A DNA stretch of 64,000 nt from Acidobacteriota bacterium (GTDB taxonomy: Bacteria > Acidobacteriota > Terriglobia > Terriglobales > Acidobacteriaceae), in NCBI GenBank assembly GCA_021793595.1, contig JAJYSL010000005.1, positions 1 through 64,000 on the forward strand, written 5' to 3'. Both the position numbers and the translations under genes were made by a program. Positions 42,068 through 51,582 of this stretch are shown here, in pieces. Below the pieces are notes generated by a model, which did no database searches, was not told the DNA's origin, and saw only the letters and a program-made list of their open reading frames with translations. Numbering within the stretch: the first letter of the stretch is position 1; each line of letters opens with the position of its first letter.

Positions 42068-45000
42068 ACCCTTCTCGCCCTTTTATTCTGCGGCCGGTAG
42101 CGACCTCGCTGCTGATGGCCGCGATCATGCTGGTAGGCATTGTCAGCTATACCCAGCTGCCGGTTTCCGCGTTGCCTGAGGTGGATTACCCAACAATTCA
42201 GGTGGTCACTTTTTATCCTGGCGCCAGCCCGGATGTGATCGCAACCACCGTGACTGCGCCGCTTGAGCGTCAGTTTGGCGAGATGCAGGGTCTGAGCCAA
42301 ATGACTTCGACCAGTTCCGGCGCGACTTCTGTAATCGTCCTGCAGTTCAACCTGAGCCTCGAAATGGATATCGCCGAGGAAGAGGTTCAATCCGCGATCA
42401 ACGCCGCCCAAACTTATTTGCCATCGATCCTACCCGCGCCGCCGATTTATAACAAGACAAACCCTGCGGACGCGCCGGTGCTGACGTTGGCCGTGTCATC
42501 CAAGACCAGGCCGTTGCCGCAAGTGGAAGACATGGTCGACACGCGCCTGGTTCCGAAACTTTCGCAATTGAATGGCGTCGGCCTGGTCAGCATTAGCGGC
42601 GGTCAAAAGCCTGCGGTACGAATCCAGGTGAATCCTGCGCAACTGGAATCGTACGGGATCGATGTGGAAGCGGTGCGCACGGCGTTGACAGAGGCGAGCG
42701 TGAATGCAGCCAAGGGCAACTTCGACGGACCCAAGAAAGACTATCAGATCGACGCCAACGATCAGTTGGTGACCGCCGGAGACTACCAGGATATTGTCGT
42801 TGCATATCGGAACAATTCGCCGGTGCTGCTGAAAGATGTTGCGAATGTAGTCAACGGGGTGGAGAACACCAAGCAAGCCGCGTGGATGAACGAGACTCCG
42901 GCGGTGATTGTGAATATTCAGCGACAGCCGGGTGCAAACACCATCAGCGTCGTCAAGAGCATCACGCGATTGATGCCACAGCTGAAAGCGACGTTACCGG
43001 CGGGAATCGATGTCACCACCCTGACCGATCTGACGACCGGCATCAAGGCATCTGTCTCGGACGTGGAGTTTGAACTGATGCTGACCATCGTTCTGGTGGT
43101 CCTGGTCATCTTTCTATTTCTTCGAAATTTGTCGGCGACGATTATTCCCAGCGTGGCCGTACCCCTCTCCATTGTGGGAACCTTTGCGGCGATGTATGCG
43201 CTAGGTTACAGCCTGGACAATCTTTCGCTCATGGCGCTGACCATCTCCACCGGATTCGTGGTAGACGACGCCATTGTGATGATTGAAAATATTTCGCGCT
43301 TTCTGGAGGAGGGTCACTCGCCGATGCAGGCGGCGCTGGAAGGCGCGGAACAAATCGGCTTCACCATTCTCTCTTTGACGGTATCGCTGATTGCGGTTCT
43401 GATTCCATTGCTGTTTATGGGAGGAATTGTCGGCCGACTTTTCCGGGAGTTTGCCGTTACCCTGGCGGTGACCATCATCATTTCCGCGGCGGTTTCTCTT
43501 ACGCTGACGCCGATGATGTGCTCCCGCATTCTGCGTCACAAACCAGAATCGCAGCAGGGCCGGTTTTATCAGGCCTCGGAACGCGTGTTTGAACGCATGA
43601 TCGCGTTTTACGGACGCACGCTGAAGGTGGTTCTGGAGTACCAGGCCGCCACGCTGCTGGTGGCGGTGGGAACGTTGGTGCTGACGATTCTTCTCTACAT
43701 CATTATTCCCAAGGGATTCTTTCCGGTGCAGGACACCGGCGTGATCCAAGCCATCTCGCAGGCCCCGCAAAGCATTTCATTCTCTGCAATGGCGAAGAAG
43801 CAACAGGAAGTGGCAAAGATTGTCCTGCAAGACCCAGCAGTGCAAAGCCTGTCGTCTTTTATCGGTGCCGATGGCACCAATACAACGCTGAACAGCGGGC
43901 GCATGTCGATCAATCTGAAACCTCTGTCGGATCGCAGTCTGAGCGCCTCGGACGTGATTCGGCGGCTGAACTCGAAATTGCGGCGGGTGGAAGGAATTCG
44001 GCTATATATGCAGCCGGTGCAGGACATCACTGTCGATGATCGAGTGAGCCGCACTCAATACCAGTACACACTGGAAGACCCGAACGTCGATGAGTTGAAT
44101 GTATGGACGAATCGTTTCATCGCCAAACTGGATCAGCTGCCGGAGCTGGAAGATGTGGCCACCGATCAGCAAACCGGGGGGCTTGCCGTTACTTTGGCGA
44201 TTGATCGAGTAACGGCCTCTCGGCTTGGCATTACGCCGGCAACCATCGACAACACGCTGTATGACAACTTTGGCCAGCGTCAGTTCAACACCATGTACAC
44301 GCAGCTAAATCAATATCACGTGATCTTGGAAGCGCAGCCGCAGTTCCAGCAAGATCCCGAAAAGCTGAGCAAGATCTACATCCAGGCGAACGCATCCTCC
44401 GGCGCATCGGGCGTCGGCGCCGCTTCTTCGTACGCGGCTTCGGCATCGGTGTCGGCTGGCTCGAACGCGACGACGACGGGCGTTTTGTACACTCCATCCT
44501 CGGGTATCCTGAACCCGCCAACGAACGCGCTGACTGGACCAAGCACCACCGCCTCCAGCACCAGCTCGCCGAACACAGTCAACAGCACGACTCTCAGCAA
44601 CGCGGTCCCGCTCAGCGCCTTCAGCCATTTCGTGAAGAGCACCGAATCGCTTTCGATCAATCATCAGGGACAATTCCCTGCCGTCACGGTTTCGTTCAAC
44701 CTGGCGCCGAATGCGGCCCTGGGCAGCGCCATTACAGCGATTCACAAAGTGCAGAACAATCTGAAGATGCCGCCTACTGTGCAGGCTGCTTTTCAGGGGA
44801 CAGCAGCAGCGTTTGAAAGTTCTCTTTCGAATGAGGCCCTGCTGATTCTGGCTGCGCTGGTAGCGGTGTACATCGTTCTTGGAGTGCTGTACGAAAGCTT
44901 TATTCATCCGATCACGATTCTTTCGACGTTGCCATCAGCCGGCGTTGGGGCGCTGCTGGCGCTGATTTTGTTTCGACAGAACCTGAGCGTCGTCGCAATT

Positions 45001-45381
45001 ATTGGGATCATTCTTCTCATCGGCATTGTGAAGAAGAACGGCATTATGATGGTCGATTTTGCGCTGGAGGGAGAGCGGCAACACGGAAAGAGCGCAACGG
45101 ATGCGATCTACGATGCCTGCCTGCTGCGATTCCGACCCATCATGATGACGACGATGGCAGCGCTGCTGGCGGGAATTCCGTTGGCGTTCGGCCACGGTTA
45201 TGGATCGGAAATCCGGCGACCGCTGGGCATCGCGATGGTGGGCGGGCTGTTGTTGAGCCAGGTATTGACGCTGTATACGACGCCGGTCATTTACATTTTC
45301 TTCGACAACCTGGCGCAGGGTTTAGCGCGCTCAAAAAAACTGCGCAATGCTGGTAGCGAACCGCAGGCAGGCCCGGCATGA
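42064..45381 (+). CDS. RND efflux inner-membrane pump, MdtB-like, with Ser/Thr-rich insertion
   Basis: Proton-driven multidrug exporter subunit with 12 transmembrane helices, 1105 residues. FILRPVATSLLMAAIMLVG opens the protein. The proton-relay pair D401-D402 is in STGFVVDDAIVMIEN, and the RND repeat motif GIVKKNGIMMVDFAL is in the second half. The unusual feature is a low-complexity insertion at residues about 775-847, rich in Ser, Ala, Thr and Gly, between the IYIQ strand and VPLSAF. The sister pump downstream lacks it. Start GTG overlaps the adaptor stop. Two non-identical RND subunits in a row suggest a heterotrimer like MdtB2C. Confidence 0.93.
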   Translation: MNPSRPFILRPVATSLLMAAIMLVGIVSYTQLPVSALPEVDYPTIQVVTFYPGASPDVIATTVTAPLERQFGEMQGLSQMTSTSSGATSVIVLQFNLSLEMDIAEEEVQSAINAAQTYLPSILPAPPIYNKTNPADAPVLTLAVSSKTRPLPQVEDMVDTRLVPKLSQLNGVGLVSISGGQKPAVRIQVNPAQLESYGIDVEAVRTALTEASVNAAKGNFDGPKKDYQIDANDQLVTAGDYQDIVVAYRNNSPVLLKDVANVVNGVENTKQAAWMNETPAVIVNIQRQPGANTISVVKSITRLMPQLKATLPAGIDVTTLTDLTTGIKASVSDVEFELMLTIVLVVLVIFLFLRNLSATIIPSVAVPLSIVGTFAAMYALGYSLDNLSLMALTISTGFVVDDAIVMIENISRFLEEGHSPMQAALEGAEQIGFTILSLTVSLIAVLIPLLFMGGIVGRLFREFAVTLAVTIIISAAVSLTLTPMMCSRILRHKPESQQGRFYQASERVFERMIAFYGRTLKVVLEYQAATLLVAVGTLVLTILLYIIIPKGFFPVQDTGVIQAISQAPQSISFSAMAKKQQEVAKIVLQDPAVQSLSSFIGADGTNTTLNSGRMSINLKPLSDRSLSASDVIRRLNSKLRRVEGIRLYMQPVQDITVDDRVSRTQYQYTLEDPNVDELNVWTNRFIAKLDQLPELEDVATDQQTGGLAVTLAIDRVTASRLGITPATIDNTLYDNFGQRQFNTMYTQLNQYHVILEAQPQFQQDPEKLSKIYIQANASSGASGVGAASSYAASASVSAGSNATTTGVLYTPSSGILNPPTNALTGPSTTASSTSSPNTVNSTTLSNAVPLSAFSHFVKSTESLSINHQGQFPAVTVSFNLAPNAALGSAITAIHKVQNNLKMPPTVQAAFQGTAAAFESSLSNEALLILAALVAVYIVLGVLYESFIHPITILSTLPSAGVGALLALILFRQNLSVVAIIGIILLIGIVKKNGIMMVDFALEGERQHGKSATDAIYDACLLRFRPIMMTTMAALLAGIPLAFGHGYGSEIRRPLGIAMVGGLLLSQVLTLYTTPVIYIFFDNLAQGLARSKKLRNAGSEPQAGPA

Positions 45382-48300
45382 ACATCTCTGAACCCTTCAT
45401 CCGACGCCCGGTCGCGACCACCCTGCTGACCATTGCAATCGCAATTGCAGGAGCGATTGCCTTCACGGTGCTGCCTGTTTCCCCACTCCCACAGATTGAC
45501 TTCCCTACAATTTCGGTCCAAGCCGGCCTGCCGGGTGCGAGCGCTCAAATTATGGCATCTTCGGTGGCAACTCCATTAGAGCGCCAACTTGGACACATTG
45601 CGGGCATCACGGAGATGACTTCGTCCAGTCAACTGGGGAATACCTCGATCACTCTGCAATTTGACCTTAGGCGCGACATTAATGGGGCAGCGCGAGATGT
45701 GGAAGCGGCGATCAACGCGGCGCGGACCTATTTGCCCGCCAATCTGCCTTCGAATCCGAGCTACCGTCTGACCAATCCCTCCGATGCGCCCATCATGATC
45801 CTCGGGCTGACGTCAGACAAATATGGCAGGGGAAAACTATACGACGAAGCCTCTACCGTGATGATGCAGAAACTGTCTCAGATTCCGGGAGTGGGACAGG
45901 TCATCGTCGGTGGAGGGTCTCTGCCCTCGGTTCGGGTGGATGTGAATCCTGCGCAATTGAACAGCTACGGACTCACACTGAACAACGTGCGTTCGGTTTT
46001 GAGTTTGCAAAATTCCGACTTGGCGAAAGGGCAACTCTCCGACGGCAATGTCACTGCGGATATTCTGGACAACGACCAGATTTCGGAGGCGGCCCAGTAC
46101 AAGCCTCTGATTATTGGTTACCACAACGGCCAAGCTGTTCGACTGTCCGATGTCGCCAACGTGGTGGATTCTGCGCAGAACATTCGCAACGCCGGGTACC
46201 TGAACGGCATTCCGTCGGTAACAGTCATTATTTTTCGACAGCCGGGCGCCAACATTATTGCGACCAACGAGTTGATCCGCAGTCAGCTGCCTTTTTTGGA
46301 GTCCATCCTTCCGCAAGGGATCAAAACTACGGTTGTTCTCGATCGGACAACGACAATCCGAGCCTCCGTCACCAATGTGGAGCAGACGTTGATCATCTCC
46401 GTACTCCTGGTGATCCTGGTCGTCTTTGTGTTTCTGCGGAACTGGCATTCGACGCTAATCCCTACTGTAGCCGTGCCGGTGTCGTTGATTGGGACCTTCG
46501 CGGTAATGTGGGTGTTTGGCTATAGCCTCGACAATCTTTCTCTGATGGCGTTGACCATTTCCACGGGGTTTGTGGTGGACGACGCGATTGTTGTGATGGA
46601 AAATATTTCCCGCCATCTGGAACAGGGGATGACGCCATTTGCCGCGGCATTGAAAGGTTCGCGAGAGATAGGATCGACTATCTTCACCATCAGCATGTCG
46701 CTGATTGCCGTTTTTATTCCCATTCTTCTGATGGGCGGAATTGTGGGTCGTCTGTTCCGTGAATTCGCAGTGACCCTTTCGACTGCAATCATCATCTCGA
46801 TGGTCATCTCGTTGACCACCACTCCCATGATGTGCGCCTACATCCTGAAGGAGCACAAGACGGAACAACATGGTGCGCTGTACCGGACCAGCGAAAAACT
46901 CTTCGAGGGGATGTTGGCGACCTATCGTCACTCTCTGACATGGGTTCTGGACAATCCTTTTCTAACCTTGGTCGTGCTGCTGCTGGTGATTGCGCTGAAT
47001 GTGGTCCTGATTGTGCAAATCCCCAAAGGCTTTTTCCCGCAACAGGACACAGGGGCGCTGATTGGCGGCGTACAAGGCCCGCAAGATGCCTCCTTTGCAG
47101 TAATGGACGACTCCATCAAGCGGCTGGTGGGGGTCATTAAAGCAGACCCGGCAGTCGCAAACGTGAATGCCTACGTCGGCAATGGGAATGGCGGCTTTAT
47201 CTACATCGCGCTCAAGCCGCTCGATGAGCGCAAGATCAGCGCCGCGCAAATCATCAACCGCCTGCGGCCTAAGTTGAACCGGCTGCCGGTGGCGTCCGCA
47301 TTTCTTCAGGCGGCCCAGGACCTTCGCATCGGGGGGCGCATCAGCGCCGCGCTGTATCAATACACATTGCAATCGGACAACGTGCAGGACTTGAGTAAGT
47401 GGGGACCCATCCTGCTGGCAAACATGAAGAAGCTGCCAGGTTTCCAGGATGTCAATACGGACCAGCAAAACGGAGGCTTGGAAGAATATGTCGCCTATGA
47501 TCGCACGACGGCGGCCCGGCTTGGTCTCTCTTCGCAATCACTGGATTCGAGCCTGTACAGCGCGTTCGGGCAGTCCGAAGTTTCGCTGATCTATACAGAG
47601 CTGAACCAATATTACGTGGTGCTGGAAGTAGCTCCGCAATACTGGCAATCGCCGGAAGGGTTAAATTACATTTACCCGTCGGCAAAGGCCAACGGCGTCG
47701 TCCCGTTGAACGCTGTCGCCACAGCACAAGCAGGTAGTACACCGCTGCAAGTGAACCACACCGGATTATTTCCTTCTGTCACGGTTTCATTCAACCTGGC
47801 ACCGGGAATGTCCTTGAGCGATGCGACGCGGCTGGTGAACCAGATGCAGGCGCGGCTCAACACTCCCTCCAGCTTGCATGGATTTTTTGCCGGAACCGTT
47901 CAGGCGTACCAGCAATCGCTGAAAACAGAGCCCATCCTGGTATTGACCGCGCTGCTGGCTGTCTATATTGTGCTTGGAATTCTGTATGAGAGCCTGGTTC
48001 ATCCACTGACCATTATTTCCACGCTGCCGTCGGCGAGCGTGGGCGCCATGCTGGCGCTGATGCTGTTCAAGATTGATTTGAACGTGATTTCGATTATCGG
48101 AATTGTGCTGCTGATCGGCATTGTGAAGAAAAACGCGATCATGATGATCGACTTCGCGCTGGTGGCCGAGCGCGAAGGCATGAGCACCTCTGATGCAATT
48201 TTTGAGGCATGTATGTTGCGGTTCCGTCCCATTCTGATGACCACGATGGCGGCTCTTTTTGGCGCACTTCCGCTTGCGTTTGGTACCGGAACAGGCTCGG

Positions 48301-48467
48301 AATTGCGGCGGCCGCTGGGAATTACCATCGTGGGTGGTTTGATCGTCAGCCAAGCGCTGACACTGTACACAACGCCGGTCATTTATCTCTATATGGATCG
48401 CTTACGCCTGCGAATGCTGGGGAGAACTCGTGACACGCTGCATGTCCCCATGGAAGAGGCAACGTAG
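45378..48467 (+). CDS. RND efflux inner-membrane pump, MdtC-like
   Basis: Second RND subunit, 1029 residues, starting by ATGA overlap with the previous gene. FIRRPVATTLLTIAIAIAG, PLPQIDFPTISVQAGLPGAS, the proton-relay pair D401-D402 in FVVDDAIVVMEN, and GIVKKNAIMMIDFAL are present. The porter-domain loop corresponding to the insertion in its partner is short (YPSAKANGVVPLNAV). Sequence and order match the MdtBC/MuxBC class of heteromeric pumps. The substrate is unknown. Confidence 0.94.
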   Translation: MNISEPFIRRPVATTLLTIAIAIAGAIAFTVLPVSPLPQIDFPTISVQAGLPGASAQIMASSVATPLERQLGHIAGITEMTSSSQLGNTSITLQFDLRRDINGAARDVEAAINAARTYLPANLPSNPSYRLTNPSDAPIMILGLTSDKYGRGKLYDEASTVMMQKLSQIPGVGQVIVGGGSLPSVRVDVNPAQLNSYGLTLNNVRSVLSLQNSDLAKGQLSDGNVTADILDNDQISEAAQYKPLIIGYHNGQAVRLSDVANVVDSAQNIRNAGYLNGIPSVTVIIFRQPGANIIATNELIRSQLPFLESILPQGIKTTVVLDRTTTIRASVTNVEQTLIISVLLVILVVFVFLRNWHSTLIPTVAVPVSLIGTFAVMWVFGYSLDNLSLMALTISTGFVVDDAIVVMENISRHLEQGMTPFAAALKGSREIGSTIFTISMSLIAVFIPILLMGGIVGRLFREFAVTLSTAIIISMVISLTTTPMMCAYILKEHKTEQHGALYRTSEKLFEGMLATYRHSLTWVLDNPFLTLVVLLLVIALNVVLIVQIPKGFFPQQDTGALIGGVQGPQDASFAVMDDSIKRLVGVIKADPAVANVNAYVGNGNGGFIYIALKPLDERKISAAQIINRLRPKLNRLPVASAFLQAAQDLRIGGRISAALYQYTLQSDNVQDLSKWGPILLANMKKLPGFQDVNTDQQNGGLEEYVAYDRTTAARLGLSSQSLDSSLYSAFGQSEVSLIYTELNQYYVVLEVAPQYWQSPEGLNYIYPSAKANGVVPLNAVATAQAGSTPLQVNHTGLFPSVTVSFNLAPGMSLSDATRLVNQMQARLNTPSSLHGFFAGTVQAYQQSLKTEPILVLTALLAVYIVLGILYESLVHPLTIISTLPSASVGAMLALMLFKIDLNVISIIGIVLLIGIVKKNAIMMIDFALVAEREGMSTSDAIFEACMLRFRPILMTTMAALFGALPLAFGTGTGSELRRPLGITIVGGLIVSQALTLYTTPVIYLYMDRLRLRMLGRTRDTLHVPMEEAT

Positions 48468-48554
48468 AACATACAGAAATTGCGGAATATGGATCGGCGC
48501 GTGTGGATGTGACATCGAGACGCCGCGAGAATGAAGCAATGCAGGAAGTTCCTT

Positions 48555-50114
48555 ATGAAGAAAATCGCCATTATGCGGAAAATAGCAAATCGGCAACCAA
48601 GCACTGCGAGTTGCAGGTGCATATCTCTGTCGTTCTGTGGAGTTGCGCTCCTCAGTTGCGCGGTGACTGGCTGCGCAGTTGGTCCCAAGTATCACGCGCC
48701 GGTGACCCAGGCACCCACCGTATATAAGGAGTCGCCTGCGCAGCCGCACCCGGACACGGGGACGTGGAAGGTTGCGCATCCGCAGGACGCAATGCTGCGC
48801 GGCAACTGGTGGGAGATATTCCACGAACCGGAACTGAATGTGCTGGAAGATCAGCTGAATATCAACAATCAAACTATCAAGCAATACTTTGAGAATTTCA
48901 TGGAAGCTCGGGCGCTGGTCGGTGAAGCGCGCGCACTATATTTTCCCACTGCTACGGGAGCCCCGTCTTTTTCCCGTTCGCTCTCCTCAGGCAACCTGAC
49001 GAACTCCACAACCGCCAACGTAGGCAAGCTATTTACCATGTACCAGCTTCCCGCAACCGTCTCCTGGGAGCCGGATGTGTGGGGCAGAGTTCGGAATACC
49101 GTGCATGCGGCTGAATACAACGCGCAGGTGAGCGCGGCAGATCTAGAAAATGAGCGGTTGAGCGAGCAGGTCGCGCTGGCGGAATATTTCTTTGAAATCC
49201 ATGGGCAGGACGCGCTGGTTCGTCTGTATGCGGAAACGGTGGAAGCCGACAAGAAAACACTGGCGTTAACGCAAAGCCTATATGAAACCGGCGTGGACGA
49301 TAGGGTTTCCGTAGTGGAGGCGCAAAGCACGCTGCAGAGCGCCGAATCCGCGGCCACCAACCTTGGCATCCTGCGGGCGCAATATGAGCACGCGATCGCG
49401 GTCCTGATCGGCAAACAGGCGTCGGACTTCTCAATTCCGATGAGTCCTTTGACCGTCGCCCCGCCGTCGGTCCCGATTGGAATACCGTCGCAGTTGCTTG
49501 AGCGGCGGCCGGACATCGCAGCAGCGGAGCGTACCATGGCCGCAGCGAATGCTGAAATCGGCGTGGCCTATGCCGCTTTCTATCCCAATCTGATTCTGTC
49601 TGCCAGTGGAGGGACGCAAAGCTCGGCGTTTTCCCATCTGCTTGACTGGCCCAGTCGCTTCTGGTCGGTCGGGCCTACAATCTCCGTGCCGCTTTTTAAC
49701 GCCGCTCTGAGCCCAACGCTCCACGAGTACGTCGCCATCTACAACGCAGACCTTGCCAACTACCGGCAGACCGTATTGATGGCGTTCCAGCAGGTAGAAG
49801 ACTATCTCGCGCAGGTCCGCATCTTGTCACGGCAGATTCAGCAGCAGCGACAGGCTGTGGCCTCTGACCAGGCGGCCTTGGACCTGGAAATAGCCCGCTA
49901 TCAAACCGGACTCGATCCCTATATCGACGTGGTGACGTTGCAAACTACGTTACTGAATGGTCAGCAGACTTTGGCGAATCTGCAGATCGAACAGATGACG
50001 GGCGCGGTGGCATTGGTGGGTTCGCTTGGAGGAGGGTGGGGCACATCGCAGTTGCCGACGCCTTCTCAAGTGGAGAAAAGCCCAAACGCAGCAGAAACGA
50101 AGATTCAGCAATAA
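48555..50114 (+). CDS. RND outer-membrane channel lipoprotein (NodT/TolC-like)
   Basis: Outer-membrane exit duct of the tripartite pump. A signal peptide ends in lipobox AVTGC (C40), predicting acylation. GPKYHAPV and WWEIFHEPELNVL follow, then two similar halves of long coiled-coil helices typical of the OEP family (about residues 90-290 and 300-505), with LLERRPDIAAAERTMAAANAEIGVAYAAFYPN. ATG 48555 has AGGAAG six bases upstream and is preferred to 48531. It completes the adaptor-pump-pump-channel operon. Confidence 0.92.
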   Translation: MKKIAIMRKIANRQPSTASCRCISLSFCGVALLSCAVTGCAVGPKYHAPVTQAPTVYKESPAQPHPDTGTWKVAHPQDAMLRGNWWEIFHEPELNVLEDQLNINNQTIKQYFENFMEARALVGEARALYFPTATGAPSFSRSLSSGNLTNSTTANVGKLFTMYQLPATVSWEPDVWGRVRNTVHAAEYNAQVSAADLENERLSEQVALAEYFFEIHGQDALVRLYAETVEADKKTLALTQSLYETGVDDRVSVVEAQSTLQSAESAATNLGILRAQYEHAIAVLIGKQASDFSIPMSPLTVAPPSVPIGIPSQLLERRPDIAAAERTMAAANAEIGVAYAAFYPNLILSASGGTQSSAFSHLLDWPSRFWSVGPTISVPLFNAALSPTLHEYVAIYNADLANYRQTVLMAFQQVEDYLAQVRILSRQIQQQRQAVASDQAALDLEIARYQTGLDPYIDVVTLQTTLLNGQQTLANLQIEQMTGAVALVGSLGGGWGTSQLPTPSQVEKSPNAAETKIQQ

Positions 50115-50172
50115 AACGATGCAATGAACGTTTACATTGGAAGGGATACAAAAAACTAGCTAAGGATCGTCC

Positions 50173-51528
50173 ATGGAGAACAAAAACAGCGCTCCGCTCG
50201 GCAGCGCTGCTCGCTTGCGTCGCAGTCTCACCCTGTGGGATTTGGTTCTTTATGGCGTGATTGTGGTTCAACCTGTCGCGCCCATGTCTGTGTTCGGGGT
50301 GTTGACCGACCGGAGCCATGGATATGCTGTCACCACCATTCTGATTGCCATGGTCGCCATGCTGTTCACGGCCATCAGCTACGGCCGCATGGCGAGGGTT
50401 TATCCCAGCGCCGGTTCCGCGTTCACTTACGTCGGCCAGGAAATTAATCCAGCATTGGGCTACATCACGGGTTGGGGGATGGTGATGGATTACCTGCTGA
50501 ATCCCATGATTTGCATTATCTGGTGCAGTCAGCAGGCACACGTTTTTGCGCCGCATGTTGCTTATTGGGCATGGGCAGTCTTCTTTGCGGCAGTCTTTAC
50601 CGGATTAAACATCCAGGGCGTCAAGAGTTCTGCCCGCGTAAACTTTGGCCTGGCAGTTGCGATGGGCGTGGTGATCGCAATTTTTTTCGTGGTCGCCGCA
50701 CGTTATATTTTTGGTCATCATGGCGGAACTGACTTCTTCTTGCACCCCTTTTACGATCCCGCTTCATGGAACACCAAAGCGGTCCTCGGCGGGACGTCGA
50801 TCGCGGTGCTGACGTACATCGGATTCGATGGGATTTCAACCTTGTCGGAAGAAGTGGAGAACCCGCGAAGGAATATTCTGCTGGCAACGGTGCTGACCTG
50901 TCTGGTGATTGGCATTCTTTCCGCCATACAAGTGTATGCGGCTCAGCTCATCTGGCCGGCGTCAGAACCATTCCCCAATATCGACACGGCATTCGTGCAC
51001 GTCGCCGCACGGGCCTGGCACCCGATGTTTATTATTGTCGGATTCACATTACTGGTAGCCAATTTCGGTTCTGGCATGGGGGCACAGCTTGGCGCGGCGC
51101 GCTTGCTGTATGGCATGGGCAGAAGCGAGGCTATCCCTAAATCCTTTTTTGGCAAAGTCGATCCGAAGCGACATGTCCCGCGGAATAACGTTCTCTTTGT
51201 GGGATTGATCGCTCTGTGCGGAGCCTTCATCATGAGCTATGCATTGGGAGCTGAAATGTTGAACTTTGGCGCGCTGATCGCGTTTATGGGTGTCAACGCC
51301 GCAGCCTTCGTACACTATTTTGTCCGCGCGGAAGAAAAGAAGATCACCCACTTCATTCCGCCGGTTGCAGGATTCTGTATCTGTCTCTTGCTCTGGTTGA
51401 ACCTGAGCCATACGGCGATCATTGCGGGTGTGATCTGGATGGCAGCCGGAATCAGCTTCGGCGCCTGGAAGACTCACGGATTCCGTAAGAATCTGATCAA
51501 TTTTGAACTGCCGGCGGAAGACGCCTAA
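50173..51528 (+). CDS. APC family amino acid/amine permease
   Basis: A 451-residue transporter with about 12 transmembrane helices. The first helix has LTLWDLVLYGVIVVQPVAPMSVFG; helix 2 region SYGRMARVYPSAGSAFTYVGQEI and the helix 6 motif SIAVLTYIGFDGISTLSEEVENPRRNI are diagnostic of the APC superfamily. It ends in a hydrophilic tail. The substrate is probably an amino acid or polyamine but cannot be assigned. AAGGAT lies 5 bases before the ATG. It precedes two secreted hydrolases on the same strand, which may supply the substrate. Confidence 0.88.
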   Translation: MENKNSAPLGSAARLRRSLTLWDLVLYGVIVVQPVAPMSVFGVLTDRSHGYAVTTILIAMVAMLFTAISYGRMARVYPSAGSAFTYVGQEINPALGYITGWGMVMDYLLNPMICIIWCSQQAHVFAPHVAYWAWAVFFAAVFTGLNIQGVKSSARVNFGLAVAMGVVIAIFFVVAARYIFGHHGGTDFFLHPFYDPASWNTKAVLGGTSIAVLTYIGFDGISTLSEEVENPRRNILLATVLTCLVIGILSAIQVYAAQLIWPASEPFPNIDTAFVHVAARAWHPMFIIVGFTLLVANFGSGMGAQLGAARLLYGMGRSEAIPKSFFGKVDPKRHVPRNNVLFVGLIALCGAFIMSYALGAEMLNFGALIAFMGVNAAAFVHYFVRAEEKKITHFIPPVAGFCICLLLWLNLSHTAIIAGVIWMAAGISFGAWKTHGFRKNLINFELPAEDA

Positions 51529-51582
51529 ACTACGACTGCTGTTGCGCGTTCATTGGCTGACACGTTTTAAGGAGACCTCGAT

